Shown here in pieces: positions 51,989 through 64,000 of a DNA stretch of 64,000 nt. Under the pieces are notes generated by a model. That model made no database searches. It had not been told where the DNA came from and saw only the letters and a program-made list of their open reading frames with translations. The DNA is from Streptomyces sp. WMMB 322 (GTDB taxonomy: Bacteria > Actinomycetota > Actinomycetes > Streptomycetales > Streptomycetaceae): the NCBI RefSeq assembly GCF_900090145.1, contig NZ_FMHI01000020.1, positions 1 through 64,000 on the forward strand, given 5' to 3'. Position numbers and translations under genes: made by a program. Within the stretch, counting starts at the first letter, position 1, and every line of letters begins with the position of its first letter.

Positions 51989-53302
51989 GTGACGGCGTAT
52001 CAAAGCGCCCACCAGGGGGATTACGGATTCGGGACACCGGCCGCCCCGCCGCCGGGGTGCCCGGCACACCCGGCGGACGACGCGGTGCCGCTCAGCGGCC
52101 CCCGGTTCCACACCGACCCCGCCGGCCACTACCGCGAGATGCGGGCCGAGTACGGCCCCGTTGTGCCGGTGCTGCTGCCCGGCGACGTCCCGGCCTGGCT
52201 GGTGATCGGCTACCAGGAGATGTACCAGGTCACCACGGACTCCAAGCTCTTCCCGCGCGACTCCGGGCTGTGGAACCAGTGGGAGACGCTGCCACAGGAC
52301 TGGCCGCTCCGGCCCATGATCGGCGAACGGCAGCCGTCCATCTACTACACGGTCGGCGCGGAGCACCAGCGCCACCTGGAGATGGTGCAGACCGCCATGC
52401 AGAACATCAGCCCGCTCGAACTGCGCACACACTGCGAGGAGTTGGCGGACCACCTGCTGGACCGGTTCTGCGCGCGCGGCGAGGCGGACATCATCGCCGA
52501 GTACGCCAAGCCGCTGCCCGTCCTCGTACTGGCCAGGCTGCTGGGGTTCCCCGACTCCGACGGCCCGGGCCTGATCAAGGCGATGAGCGACCTGGCGGAC
52601 GGCGGAGCCGATGCCCTGGAGGGCTTCGCGCACTTCGGCGCCAAGATCCACGAACTGGTGGCGGCCAAGCAGGAGGCCCCGGGCGCCGACCTGACGTCGT
52701 GGATGCTCGCCGACCCCGAGCCCTTCACCGACGAGGAGTACGCGCTGGACCTGATGGCCATCACGGCCGCGGGACACCTGCCGACCGCCGACTGGATCGG
52801 CAACTCCGTGCGCCTGATGCTCACCGACGACCGCTTCGCCGCCTCCCTCACCGGCAACCGGCGCAGCATCCCCGAGGCGATGAACGAGGTGCTGTGGGAG
52901 GACACGCCCACACAGATCCTCGCCGGGCGCTGGGCCGCCTGGGACACCTGGCTCGGCGGCCGGCGCATACGCACCGGCGACATGCTGCTGCTCGGGCTCG
53001 CCGGCGCCAACGCGGACCCGAAGGTGCACGTCACCGCCGAGGGGGCCGACACGGGGCTGCGCGGTGGCAACGGCGCCCATTTCGCCTTCAGCCACGGGGA
53101 GTTCCAGTGCCCCTTCCAGGCGCAGGAGATCGCGGAGACGATCGCCCGCATCGGGATCGAAGTGCTCCTCGACCGGCTGCCCGAGATCGACCTGGCCGTG
53201 CCCGTCGGCGCCCTCGCGCGGCGGCCCTCGCCCTTCCTGCGCGGGATGACCGCGCTGCCCGTCCGCTTCGCCCCCACTCCTCCCCTCGAAGGCTCGCGAT
53301 GA
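51989..53302 (+). CDS. Cytochrome P450 lacking the ExxR arginine (CYP157-like)
   Basis: The 437-residue P450 has an I-helix AAGHLPTADW and a heme loop FSHGEFQCPF whose Cys (residue 374) is in place. The K-helix ExxR motif reads EVLW (residues 300-303), so the otherwise near-universal Arg is Trp. CYP157 enzymes of Streptomyces are known to lack this motif and to be encoded next to CYP154 genes, as here. GGAAGG before GTG 51989 supports the start. The stop overlaps the next P450 start (ATGA). Substrate is unknown; loss of ExxR leaves open whether it is an active oxygenase or a partner of its neighbour. Confidence 0.85.
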   Translation: MTAYQSAHQGDYGFGTPAAPPPGCPAHPADDAVPLSGPRFHTDPAGHYREMRAEYGPVVPVLLPGDVPAWLVIGYQEMYQVTTDSKLFPRDSGLWNQWETLPQDWPLRPMIGERQPSIYYTVGAEHQRHLEMVQTAMQNISPLELRTHCEELADHLLDRFCARGEADIIAEYAKPLPVLVLARLLGFPDSDGPGLIKAMSDLADGGADALEGFAHFGAKIHELVAAKQEAPGADLTSWMLADPEPFTDEEYALDLMAITAAGHLPTADWIGNSVRLMLTDDRFAASLTGNRRSIPEAMNEVLWEDTPTQILAGRWAAWDTWLGGRRIRTGDMLLLGLAGANADPKVHVTAEGADTGLRGGNGAHFAFSHGEFQCPFQAQEIAETIARIGIEVLLDRLPEIDLAVPVGALARRPSPFLRGMTALPVRFAPTPPLEGSR

Positions 53303-54561
53303 ATGCTCCCGCCTCTCCCTCTCCCTCTCCGTCGGCCGGGCCGGACGAGTGCCCCGTCGTCATCGACCCCATGGTGCGCGACCTGGACGGGGAGACCCGC
53401 CGGCTGCGCGAGGCCGGCGCCCTCGCCCGCATCGACCTGCTCGGGGTGCCGGCCTGGACCGTCACGACTCACGCCGAGGCCAGGCGGCTTCTGACGGACC
53501 AGCGGCTGGTGAAGGACATCAACCGGTGGACGCTGTGGCGCACGGGGGAGGTGACCCACGAGTGGCCGCTGATCGGCATGATCGACGCGGGACGTTCGAT
53601 GTTCACCGTGGACGGCACCGAGCACCGCCGGCTGCGCACGAAGACCGCTCAGGCGATCACTCCGCGCCGCCTGGAGGGTCTGCGTCCGGTGATCGAGGGA
53701 ATCACCCACCGGCTGCTCGATGACCTGGAGGTGCAGGGCAAGGAGGGCGCGGTCGATCTGAAGTCCGTCTACGCCCTGCCGCTTCCGATGTCGGTGGTCA
53801 GCGAACTCATGGGTGTCGACCCGGCACTCCATCCGCGGCTGCACGTCCTGTACAAGGCGTTCTTCTCGATGCTGACGCCGCAGGACGAGCGGCTCGCGGT
53901 GATCGACGAACTCGACGGCATCTTCACCGACATGGTCAGGGCCCGTACCGCCGAACCGCGGGACGACCTGACCAGCGCGCTGATCCTCGCGGACCAGGGC
54001 GGCGAGCCGCTGACCGAGGAAGAGGTCGTCGGCAACCTGAAGGCGATGGTGGCCGCGGGGCACGAGACGACCATCGGTCTGATACTCAACGCCGTGCGGG
54101 CGCTGCTCACCCACCCCGCGCAGCTGCGCATGGTGCTCGACGGCGAGGTGGGCTGGGACGCCGTCGTCGAGGAGACCCTGCGCTGGGACACACCGACCAC
54201 GCACGTGCTGATGCGGTTCGCGACGGAGGACATCGAGGTCGGGGACTGTGTCGTCCGCGAGGGCGAGGGCGTCGTGATCTCCTACCGCGCGATCGGGAGG
54301 GACCAGGAGCAACACGGGCCCGACGCCGACCGGTTCGACATCGCCCGGCCCTCGCCGAGCCGTCACATGACGTTCGGCCACGGACCGCACATCTGCCCGG
54401 GTGCGGCGTTGTCGCGGCTCGAGGCGGGCATCGCGCTGCCGGCGCTCTTCGAGCGCTTCCCCGGCATCCGGTTCGCCGTCCCGGTGGAGGAGATCGTCAA
54501 CCAGCCGGTGCTCACGCAGAACGACCTCCGGTCCTTCCCCGTCCACCTGCACGGGATTTGA
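53299..54561 (+). CDS. Cytochrome P450 (CYP154-like)
   Basis: The 420-residue P450 is canonical: I-helix AAGHETTIG, ExxR as EETLR, heme loop FGHGPHICPGAAL. The N-terminal CPVVIDPMVRDLDGETRRLREAGALARIDL and GRSMFTVDGTEHRRLRTKTAQAITPRR are typical of the CYP154 family. It is translationally coupled to the CYP157-like gene. In conservons, such CYP157/CYP154 pairs follow a sensor-kinase/roadblock/DUF742/GTPase set; none of those genes is here, so the pair is an orphan within the GlgE locus. Confidence 0.88.
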   Translation: MNAPASPSPSPSAGPDECPVVIDPMVRDLDGETRRLREAGALARIDLLGVPAWTVTTHAEARRLLTDQRLVKDINRWTLWRTGEVTHEWPLIGMIDAGRSMFTVDGTEHRRLRTKTAQAITPRRLEGLRPVIEGITHRLLDDLEVQGKEGAVDLKSVYALPLPMSVVSELMGVDPALHPRLHVLYKAFFSMLTPQDERLAVIDELDGIFTDMVRARTAEPRDDLTSALILADQGGEPLTEEEVVGNLKAMVAAGHETTIGLILNAVRALLTHPAQLRMVLDGEVGWDAVVEETLRWDTPTTHVLMRFATEDIEVGDCVVREGEGVVISYRAIGRDQEQHGPDADRFDIARPSPSRHMTFGHGPHICPGAALSRLEAGIALPALFERFPGIRFAVPVEEIVNQPVLTQNDLRSFPVHLHGI

Positions 54562-54888
54562 CGCGGGCCGCCCCGCCCCGGCGGACCACAGCGTGCCCGC
54601 CGGGGCCAACTCTGCGTGCGGGGCGTCCCGTTGGGAGCAGATGCGGGTCCGTGCGCAGATCCGTTCACGTCCCGTGCTCCCGGACCGGGACCGTCCCGAC
54701 GGCCGGCCCGAGGACCCGCCCGGAGACCGGTGGGCGGCTGTCACCGGGCACGGCCCTCGTGCGGAGGGCCGGGCGGGTGAACGCGCGCTGCCGCCCTGCA
54801 CGGGGCACCGGGGCACCAGGTGAAGCAGATAGAACAGGCAGAAGATCACAAACCGTCCGCCTGTTCCGTCCCGCACCAAGGTGAAGCA
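54562..54888. other. Upstream region of glgE
   Basis: The 327 bp hold no gene. An inverted repeat gaacaggc (54832-54839) / gcctgttc (54859-54866) lies just before the start, and ggtgaagca occurs twice (54818 and 54880 regions). This is probably the promoter/operator of the glgE-treS-mak-glgB run. Confidence 0.5.
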
Positions 54889-56973
54889 ATGATCGGTCGC
54901 ATTCCCGTCCTCGACGTCCGCCCCCTCGTCGACTGCGGGCGCCACCCCGCCAAGGCCGTACCGGGCGAGACGTTCCAGGTCTCGGCCACCGTCTTCCGCG
55001 AAGGACACGAGGCCCTCGGCGCCAACGTCGTGCTCCGCGACGCGAGCGGCCGCCAGGGGCCCTGGACCCCGATGCGCGAACTCGCCCCCGGAACCGACCG
55101 CTGGGCGGCCGACATCACCCCCGACAGCGAGGGGAGATGGACCTATGCGATCGAGGCCTGGAGCGACCCCGTCACCACGTGGCGGCGCCGGGCGAAGCTG
55201 AAGATCCCCGCCGGCACCGACACCGAAGCCGTGCTGGAGGAAGGCGCGGTGCTGCACGAGCGCGCCGCCGCCGACGTGCCCAGAAGTGAGGGCCGGGACT
55301 GCGTGCTGGCCGTGGCCGACGCGCTGCGCAGCCGCAGCCGCAGCGTTGCCGCACGGCTGTCGGCCGCGCTGACACCTCAGGTGACGGGGGTGCTGCAGCG
55401 GTATCCGCTGCGCGAACTGATCACCTCGACACGTCCGCTGCCCCTCCAAGTCGAGCGGGAACGTGCCCAGTTCGGCTCGTGGTACGAGTTCTTCCCGCGC
55501 TCCGAGGGCGCGCGGCTCCCGCAGGAGGAGGGCGATCCGCCCGTCTCCGGCACGTTCCGCACCGCGGCGCGACGGCTCGACGCAGTGGCGGCGATGGGGT
55601 TCGACGTGGTCTACCTTCCGCCGGTGCACCCCATCGGCGACGTCTTCCGCAAGGGCCCCAACAACGCGCTGTCCGCGGGGCCGCACGACGTGGGCTCTCC
55701 GTGGGCCGTCGGTTCGGCGGCCGGCGGCCACGACGCGCTCCACCCCGATCTGGGGACGGCCGAGGACTTCGCGTACTTCGTGGAGCGCGCCCGGTCCCTG
55801 GGGCTTGAGGTCGCGCTGGACTTCGCCCTGCAGTGCTCACCGGACCACCCGTGGATCAAGGAGCATCCCGAGTGGTTCCGGCACCGCCCGGACGGCACCA
55901 TCGCACACGCCGAGAACCCGCCGAAGAAGTACCAGGACATCGTTCCTCTCGCCTTCGACACGGACCCGGACGCCTACGCCTCGCTCGTGCGCGAGACCCT
56001 GCGCGTGCTCCGGCTGTGGATGTCACGCGGCGTGCGCATCTTCCGCGTGGACAATCCGCACACCAAGCCCGTGGGCTTCTGGGAGAAGGTCATCGGGGAC
56101 ATCAACCGCTCCGATCCCGATGTCGTCTTCCTCGCCGAGGCGTTCACGCGGCCCGCGATGATGCACACCCTCGCCAAGGTGGGCTTCCAGCAGTCCTACA
56201 CGTACTTCACCTGGCGCAACACGAAGCAGGAGCTGACGGAGTACCTGACGGAACTGTCCGGCGAGGCCGCCGCGTACATGCGTCCGAACTTCTTCGTGAA
56301 CACCCCCGACATCCTGCACGCCTGCCTCCAGCAGGGCGGGCGGCCCGTCTTCGAGACGAGGGCCGTGCTCGCGGCGACGCTCTCCCCCTCGTGGGGCATG
56401 TACGCGGGCTACGAACTGTGCGAGTCGCAGGCGGTACGGCCCGGCAGCGAGGAGTACCTGGACTCGGAGAAGTACCAGCTGCGTCCGCGCGACTGGGCCG
56501 CGGCCGAGGAGTCCGGCCGGACGATCGCGCCGCTGATCACAAAGCTCAACCGGCTGCGGCGCGCCCGTCCCGCCCTGCGCGGACTGCGCTCCCTGAGATT
56601 CCACCACTGCGACAACGATCAGGTCATCGCCTTCTCCAAGCACTGGTCGGCGCCAGGAGAAGAGGCAGAGCAGGGAAAGGAGGCAGAGCAGGCAGATCCA
56701 GGACAGCGGGACACCGACACCGTCATCGTCGTGGTCAGTCTCGACCCGGCGCGTACGCAGGAGGCGACGGTGACGCTGGAGGAAGGGGACCTGCGCCGCT
56801 TCGGGCTGACGGCGGCGCAGGCCGACGGGAGGGAGAACTTCCCGGTGCGCGACGAGCTCACCGGGAGGACGTACGAGTGGAGCAGGAACAACTACGTGCG
56901 GCTGGAGGCGGGGGACGGCTCCCCCGCAGCGGCGCACGTTCTCACGCTGCGGCCCGAACCAGGCGGTGTCTGA
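54889..56973 (+). CDS. glgE: Alpha-1,4-glucan:maltose-1-phosphate maltosyltransferase GlgE
   Basis: The 694-residue GH13_3 enzyme transfers maltosyl units from maltose-1-phosphate to the non-reducing end of alpha-1,4-glucans. Family marks are IGRIPVLDVRPLVDCGRHPAKAVPGE at the N-terminus, VYLPPVHPIGDVFRKGPNN, the nucleophile Asp in IFRVDNPHTKPVGFW, and the acid/base Glu in VFLAEAFTRP. ATG 54889 follows AAGGTGA; an in-frame GTG at 54820 would add 23 residues. A Glu/Gln/Ala insert (56660-56710) lies in the C-terminal domain. It begins the glgE-treS-mak-glgB gene order. Confidence 0.95.
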   Translation: MIGRIPVLDVRPLVDCGRHPAKAVPGETFQVSATVFREGHEALGANVVLRDASGRQGPWTPMRELAPGTDRWAADITPDSEGRWTYAIEAWSDPVTTWRRRAKLKIPAGTDTEAVLEEGAVLHERAAADVPRSEGRDCVLAVADALRSRSRSVAARLSAALTPQVTGVLQRYPLRELITSTRPLPLQVERERAQFGSWYEFFPRSEGARLPQEEGDPPVSGTFRTAARRLDAVAAMGFDVVYLPPVHPIGDVFRKGPNNALSAGPHDVGSPWAVGSAAGGHDALHPDLGTAEDFAYFVERARSLGLEVALDFALQCSPDHPWIKEHPEWFRHRPDGTIAHAENPPKKYQDIVPLAFDTDPDAYASLVRETLRVLRLWMSRGVRIFRVDNPHTKPVGFWEKVIGDINRSDPDVVFLAEAFTRPAMMHTLAKVGFQQSYTYFTWRNTKQELTEYLTELSGEAAAYMRPNFFVNTPDILHACLQQGGRPVFETRAVLAATLSPSWGMYAGYELCESQAVRPGSEEYLDSEKYQLRPRDWAAAEESGRTIAPLITKLNRLRRARPALRGLRSLRFHHCDNDQVIAFSKHWSAPGEEAEQGKEAEQADPGQRDTDTVIVVVSLDPARTQEATVTLEEGDLRRFGLTAAQADGRENFPVRDELTGRTYEWSRNNYVRLEAGDGSPAAAHVLTLRPEPGGV

Positions 56974-57050
56974 CGAATTCCTGTGCTCCGCCCGATGGGC
57001 GGACGAGCTCTTCGCAAGACACCCCCCACCGACCCGAAGGGCACTCACCC

Positions 57051-58763
<1,713 letters not shown>

Positions 58764-58785
58764 CGGGAATTCACGACAGCGGAGC

Positions 58786-58819
58786 CGGAGGGCCCGGGGC
58801 CGGCGCCCCGGGCCCTCCG
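58786..58819 (+). terminator. Hairpin between treS and the maltokinase gene
   Basis: A 15-bp perfect stem (58786-58800 with 58805-58819) with CGGC loop lies within a same-direction gene run. It could terminate or attenuate transcription into mak and glgB. Confidence 0.75.
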
Positions 58820-58955
58820 CGGTTCCGGTGGCGGGCGGCGGCCTTGGCCGGTGGGTGAAGATCTCCGACACGGCCTGCACAACCAGACACAGAACATGAC
58901 ATTAAGCAACAATCTGCGTGCTTTCCGTGTACCCGGGGAAAGGACGCCAGACGTC

Positions 58956-60494
58956 ATGTCGGAAAGTTCCTTGTCCCGCACAGCCCTTCGGACGGACACC
59001 GTCCCCTCCTCCGGCGAACTGCTCGGCTCCCTGGCCCGGCCGCTCGCCGAATGGCTCCCCCGGCAGCGCTGGTTCGCCGGCAAGGGCCGCGCCATCGGCG
59101 GCTTCGGTCTCCTCACCGCGACGTGGCTGCTGCCCTGCGACCGCGCGGGAGAGGCCCCCGCCCTGCTCCATCTGCTGCTGCGGGCACGGCACCACGGCGG
59201 CGACGCGCAGCCCGCCGACTGCTACCAACTGCTGCTCGGGGTGCGCGACGCCGCCTCCCCCCTGCCTCCGGAACTCGACGCCGCCCTCATCGGCCGCCCC
59301 GACGCCGGTCCGCTGCAAGGCCGTGTCGTCTACGAGGCGCTGCACGACCCTGTGCTCGCCGGACATCTGCTGGAACGGCTCGGCGATCCCGGACGGGTGG
59401 GGCCGTTGCGCTTCCGGCGCGAGCCGGAGTCGGCGGTACCGAGAGGCCTCGCGCCCCGGCCGCTGGCGGCGGACCAGTCCAACTCCTCGGTGGTCTACGG
59501 CAATCGGTACATCCTCAAGCTCTTCCGCCGCGTCGAGGCCGGGATCAATCCCGATCTGGAACTGCCCCTCGCACTCGCCCGGCACGGCTCGCGCCGGGTT
59601 CCGGCCCCCACGGCCTGGTTCGAGGCGGAGGCCGTCGCGGAGAGCACGGGGGAGGCGGCGGCGCGGAGTGCGGGCGGCCCGCCTGGGGAGATGACGGACC
59701 GCGCCGCTCCCCCGCTGACGCTCGGTGTGCTTCAGCCGTTCCTGGCCGGCTGCCGCGACGGCTGGCAGCTGGCGCTCAACGCCCTCGGCGAGCGGCGCGA
59801 CTTCACCTCCGAGGCGCACGCCCTGGGGCGCGCCACCGCCGAGGTGCACACCGGCCTCGCCGAGGCGCTGCCCACCTGCGTCCTCGGACGTGACGCCCTG
59901 GAGAACACGGCCGCAGCCATGACGCGGAGGCTGGAGGCCGCCGCGCGGGCGGTGCCGGAGCTGCGCCCCTACCGGCCGGGACTGCGCGACGCCTTCCGCG
60001 CGCTCGCGGAACTGGGCCGCCACGGCCACACCTGCCCGGCCCAGCGCGTGCACGGCGATCTGCACCTGGGCCAGGTGCTGTCGGGGCCGGAAGAGCGCTG
60101 GTCCCTCATCGACTTCGAGGGCGAGCCGGCCCGGCCGCTCGCGGAGCGGCGCGTGCCCCAGCCGGCCGTGCGCGACATCGCGGGAATGCTGCGCTCCTTC
60201 GACTACGCGGCGTGCCAGCGGCAGCTCGCGCAGCCGGGCCCCGTACCGGCCCCTGCCGGACCCGGGGACGACGGCTTCGCACAGCGGTGGGCGGCCGCCA
60301 ACCGGGAAGCGTTCTGCACCGGTTACGCCGAGGCCGCAGGCCAGGACCCGCGGGGGGAGGTCACGCTGCTGCGCGCGTACGAGACCGACAAGACGGTCTA
60401 CGAAGTGCTCTACGAAGCCCGGCACCGGCCCACGTGGCTGCACGTTCCGATGTCCGCGATCCGCCGCCTCGCGGCTGCGGCCGTGCACCGGTAG
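58956..60494 (+). CDS. mak: Maltokinase (Pep2/Mak)
   Basis: The 512-residue protein phosphorylates maltose to maltose-1-phosphate for GlgE. It has LAEWLPRQRWFAGKGRAI at the start of the N-terminal cap, SNSSVVYGNRYILKLFRRVE, the catalytic VHGDLHLGQVL (aminoglycoside-kinase-like Brenner motif), and LIDFEGEPARPLAER with the Mg-binding Asp. ATG 58956 fits the family start; the ORF begins 35 codons earlier in the intergenic hairpin region. An Ala/Gly/Glu-rich insert (about 59635-59700) interrupts the N-lobe side. Confidence 0.93.
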   Translation: MSESSLSRTALRTDTVPSSGELLGSLARPLAEWLPRQRWFAGKGRAIGGFGLLTATWLLPCDRAGEAPALLHLLLRARHHGGDAQPADCYQLLLGVRDAASPLPPELDAALIGRPDAGPLQGRVVYEALHDPVLAGHLLERLGDPGRVGPLRFRREPESAVPRGLAPRPLAADQSNSSVVYGNRYILKLFRRVEAGINPDLELPLALARHGSRRVPAPTAWFEAEAVAESTGEAAARSAGGPPGEMTDRAAPPLTLGVLQPFLAGCRDGWQLALNALGERRDFTSEAHALGRATAEVHTGLAEALPTCVLGRDALENTAAAMTRRLEAAARAVPELRPYRPGLRDAFRALAELGRHGHTCPAQRVHGDLHLGQVLSGPEERWSLIDFEGEPARPLAERRVPQPAVRDIAGMLRSFDYAACQRQLAQPGPVPAPAGPGDDGFAQRWAAANREAFCTGYAEAAGQDPRGEVTLLRAYETDKTVYEVLYEARHRPTWLHVPMSAIRRLAAAAVHR

Positions 60495-60557
60495 CGGAGG
60501 GCCGTCCTTCCCCTTCCGGCATGCCGGTCCCGATCACGCAATCAGGAGGTTCCGACC

Positions 60558-63335
<2,778 letters not shown>

Positions 63336-63383
63336 CCAGCCCGACGGCAGGCACCGACGGCACCGACGGCACCGACGTCATGG

Positions 63384-63422
63384 CGAGGCCCGCCCGGTAC
63401 GGCGTGTACCGGGCGGGCCTCG
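63384..63422. terminator. Strong bidirectional terminator
   Basis: A 17-bp perfect stem (63384-63400 with 63406-63422) with a 5-nt loop lies between glgB and the convergent transporter. Confidence 0.88.
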
Positions 63423-63453
63423 TGTGTGCCGGGCGAGCGGCAGCCGGCCTGCG

Positions 63454-64000
63454 TCAGCCGTCGCTCTTCGCGGTGGAGACGGACACCTTGGATTCGCCGG
63501 AGCGGGCCCCGGGCACGTCCGCGTCGCCGTCGCCGCCGACGGCGTCCTCCCGGCCCTCCGGTGTGCCGGTGTCCAGGAGCGTCGACTCGTCGAACGGCAA
63601 CTCGCCCGAGAGGACCTGCTTCACCCGGGTCTTGTCGATCTCCTTGGTCCAGGTGCCGACGAGGAGCGTGGCCACCGAGTTGCCCGCGAAGTTCGTCAGG
63701 GCGCGGGCCTCGCTCATGAAGCGGTCGATGCCGACGATCAGCCCGACCCCGTCGAGCAGTTCGGGCCGGTGGGACTGGAGGCCGCCCGCGAGCGTGGCCA
63801 GTCCGGCACCGGTGACTCCGGCGGCGCCCTTGGATGCGACGAACATGAAGATGAGCAGCGAGATCTGCTGGCCGAGCGAGAGCGGGTCGCCCAGGGCCTC
63901 GGCGACGAAGATCGAGGCCATCGTCAGGTAGATCATCGTGCCGTCGAGGTTGAAGGAGTAGCCGGTCGGCACGGTGATGCCGACGACGGGCCTGCTGACG
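63454..64000 (-). CDS. Dicarboxylate/glutamate:cation symporter, C-terminal part
   Basis: The frame is open to the window edge, leaving only the last 180 or so residues. TVPTGYSFNLDGTMIYLTMA is the hallmark of the DctA/GltP (DAACS) family, and SKGAAGVTGAG plus FMSEARALTNFAGNSVATLLV complete the C-terminal hairpin and helix 8. The tail of about 60 residues is charged and Gly/Asp-rich and should be cytoplasmic. It imports C4-dicarboxylates or acidic amino acids with Na+ or H+. DctA versus GltP cannot be decided from this part. Confidence 0.9.
   Translation of the reverse strand, partial: VSRPVVGITVPTGYSFNLDGTMIYLTMASIFVAEALGDPLSLGQQISLLIFMFVASKGAAGVTGAGLATLAGGLQSHRPELLDGVGLIVGIDRFMSEARALTNFAGNSVATLLVGTWTKEIDKTRVKQVLSGELPFDESTLLDTGTPEGREDAVGGDGDADVPGARSGESKVSVSTAKSDG

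Noticed and set aside
52345..55743. An 1132-codon open frame on the minus strand
   Set aside because: Antisense to the P450 pair and glgE; long open antisense frames are expected at this GC content.

Overview
The window looks like a Streptomyces or close actinomycete chromosome. It has very high GC, frequent GTG/TTG starts, strong GGAGG-type ribosome sites, and a right half (L,D-transpeptidases, heterodimeric ABC exporter, thermolysin-type protease, glgP, glgE, treS, maltokinase, glgB) whose order resembles the Streptomyces core chromosome. Everything here is read from sequence motifs; no search was run.

Positions 1 to about 20.7 kb hold the right-hand part of a nonribosomal peptide cluster whose remainder lies left of the window. 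On the minus strand a stand-alone condensation domain overlaps a partial aryl-carrier / heterocyclization / cysteine-adenylation NRPS. On the plus strand a MbtH-adenylation-PCP fusion, type II thioesterase, SDR, aminotransferase and tryptophan 2,3-dioxygenase, with a minus-strand P450 between them, form the gene set used elsewhere to turn PCP-bound tryptophan into 3-hydroxyquinaldic acid (thiocoraline-type starter). An aryl-AMP ligase and an Sfp-type phosphopantetheinyl transferase complete the loading system. A divergent pair of related P450s, a TTA-containing winged-helix regulator, and a fatty-acyl-AMP-ligase / ACP / hydrolase module accompany it. My inference is a product built on a 3-hydroxyquinolyl-thiazoline, a metal-chelating headgroup comparable to the hydroxyphenyl-thiazoline of pyochelin or yersiniabactin.

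From 20.7 to 26.2 kb lie a methyltransferase, three small VOC-fold proteins, a berberine-bridge-type flavin oxidase and a flavin monooxygenase. These may be cluster tailoring or resistance genes or ordinary accessory genes. From 26.3 to 33.1 kb come a universal stress protein, an amino-acid permease bracketed by a 16-bp repeat family, a P-type cation ATPase and a small methyltransferase. From 33.5 to 38.5 kb come a lipoprotein solute-binding protein, a mannonate-dehydratase-like enzyme, a non-coding stretch with a 51-bp near-perfect inverted repeat, a lipoprotein and an anti-sigma-type ATPase.

From 38.9 kb to the right edge the genes are mostly housekeeping: enoyl-CoA hydratase, two L,D-transpeptidases, the ABC exporter pair, a secreted M4 metalloprotease and the GlgE alpha-glucan pathway. 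Trehalose is converted to maltose (TreS), maltose-1-phosphate (maltokinase), linear glucan (GlgE) and branched glucan (GlgB), with phosphorolysis by GlgP. An orphan, translationally coupled P450 pair sits between glgP and glgE; the first lacks the usual ExxR arginine. Many proteins in the window carry low-complexity insertions in otherwise conserved domains.
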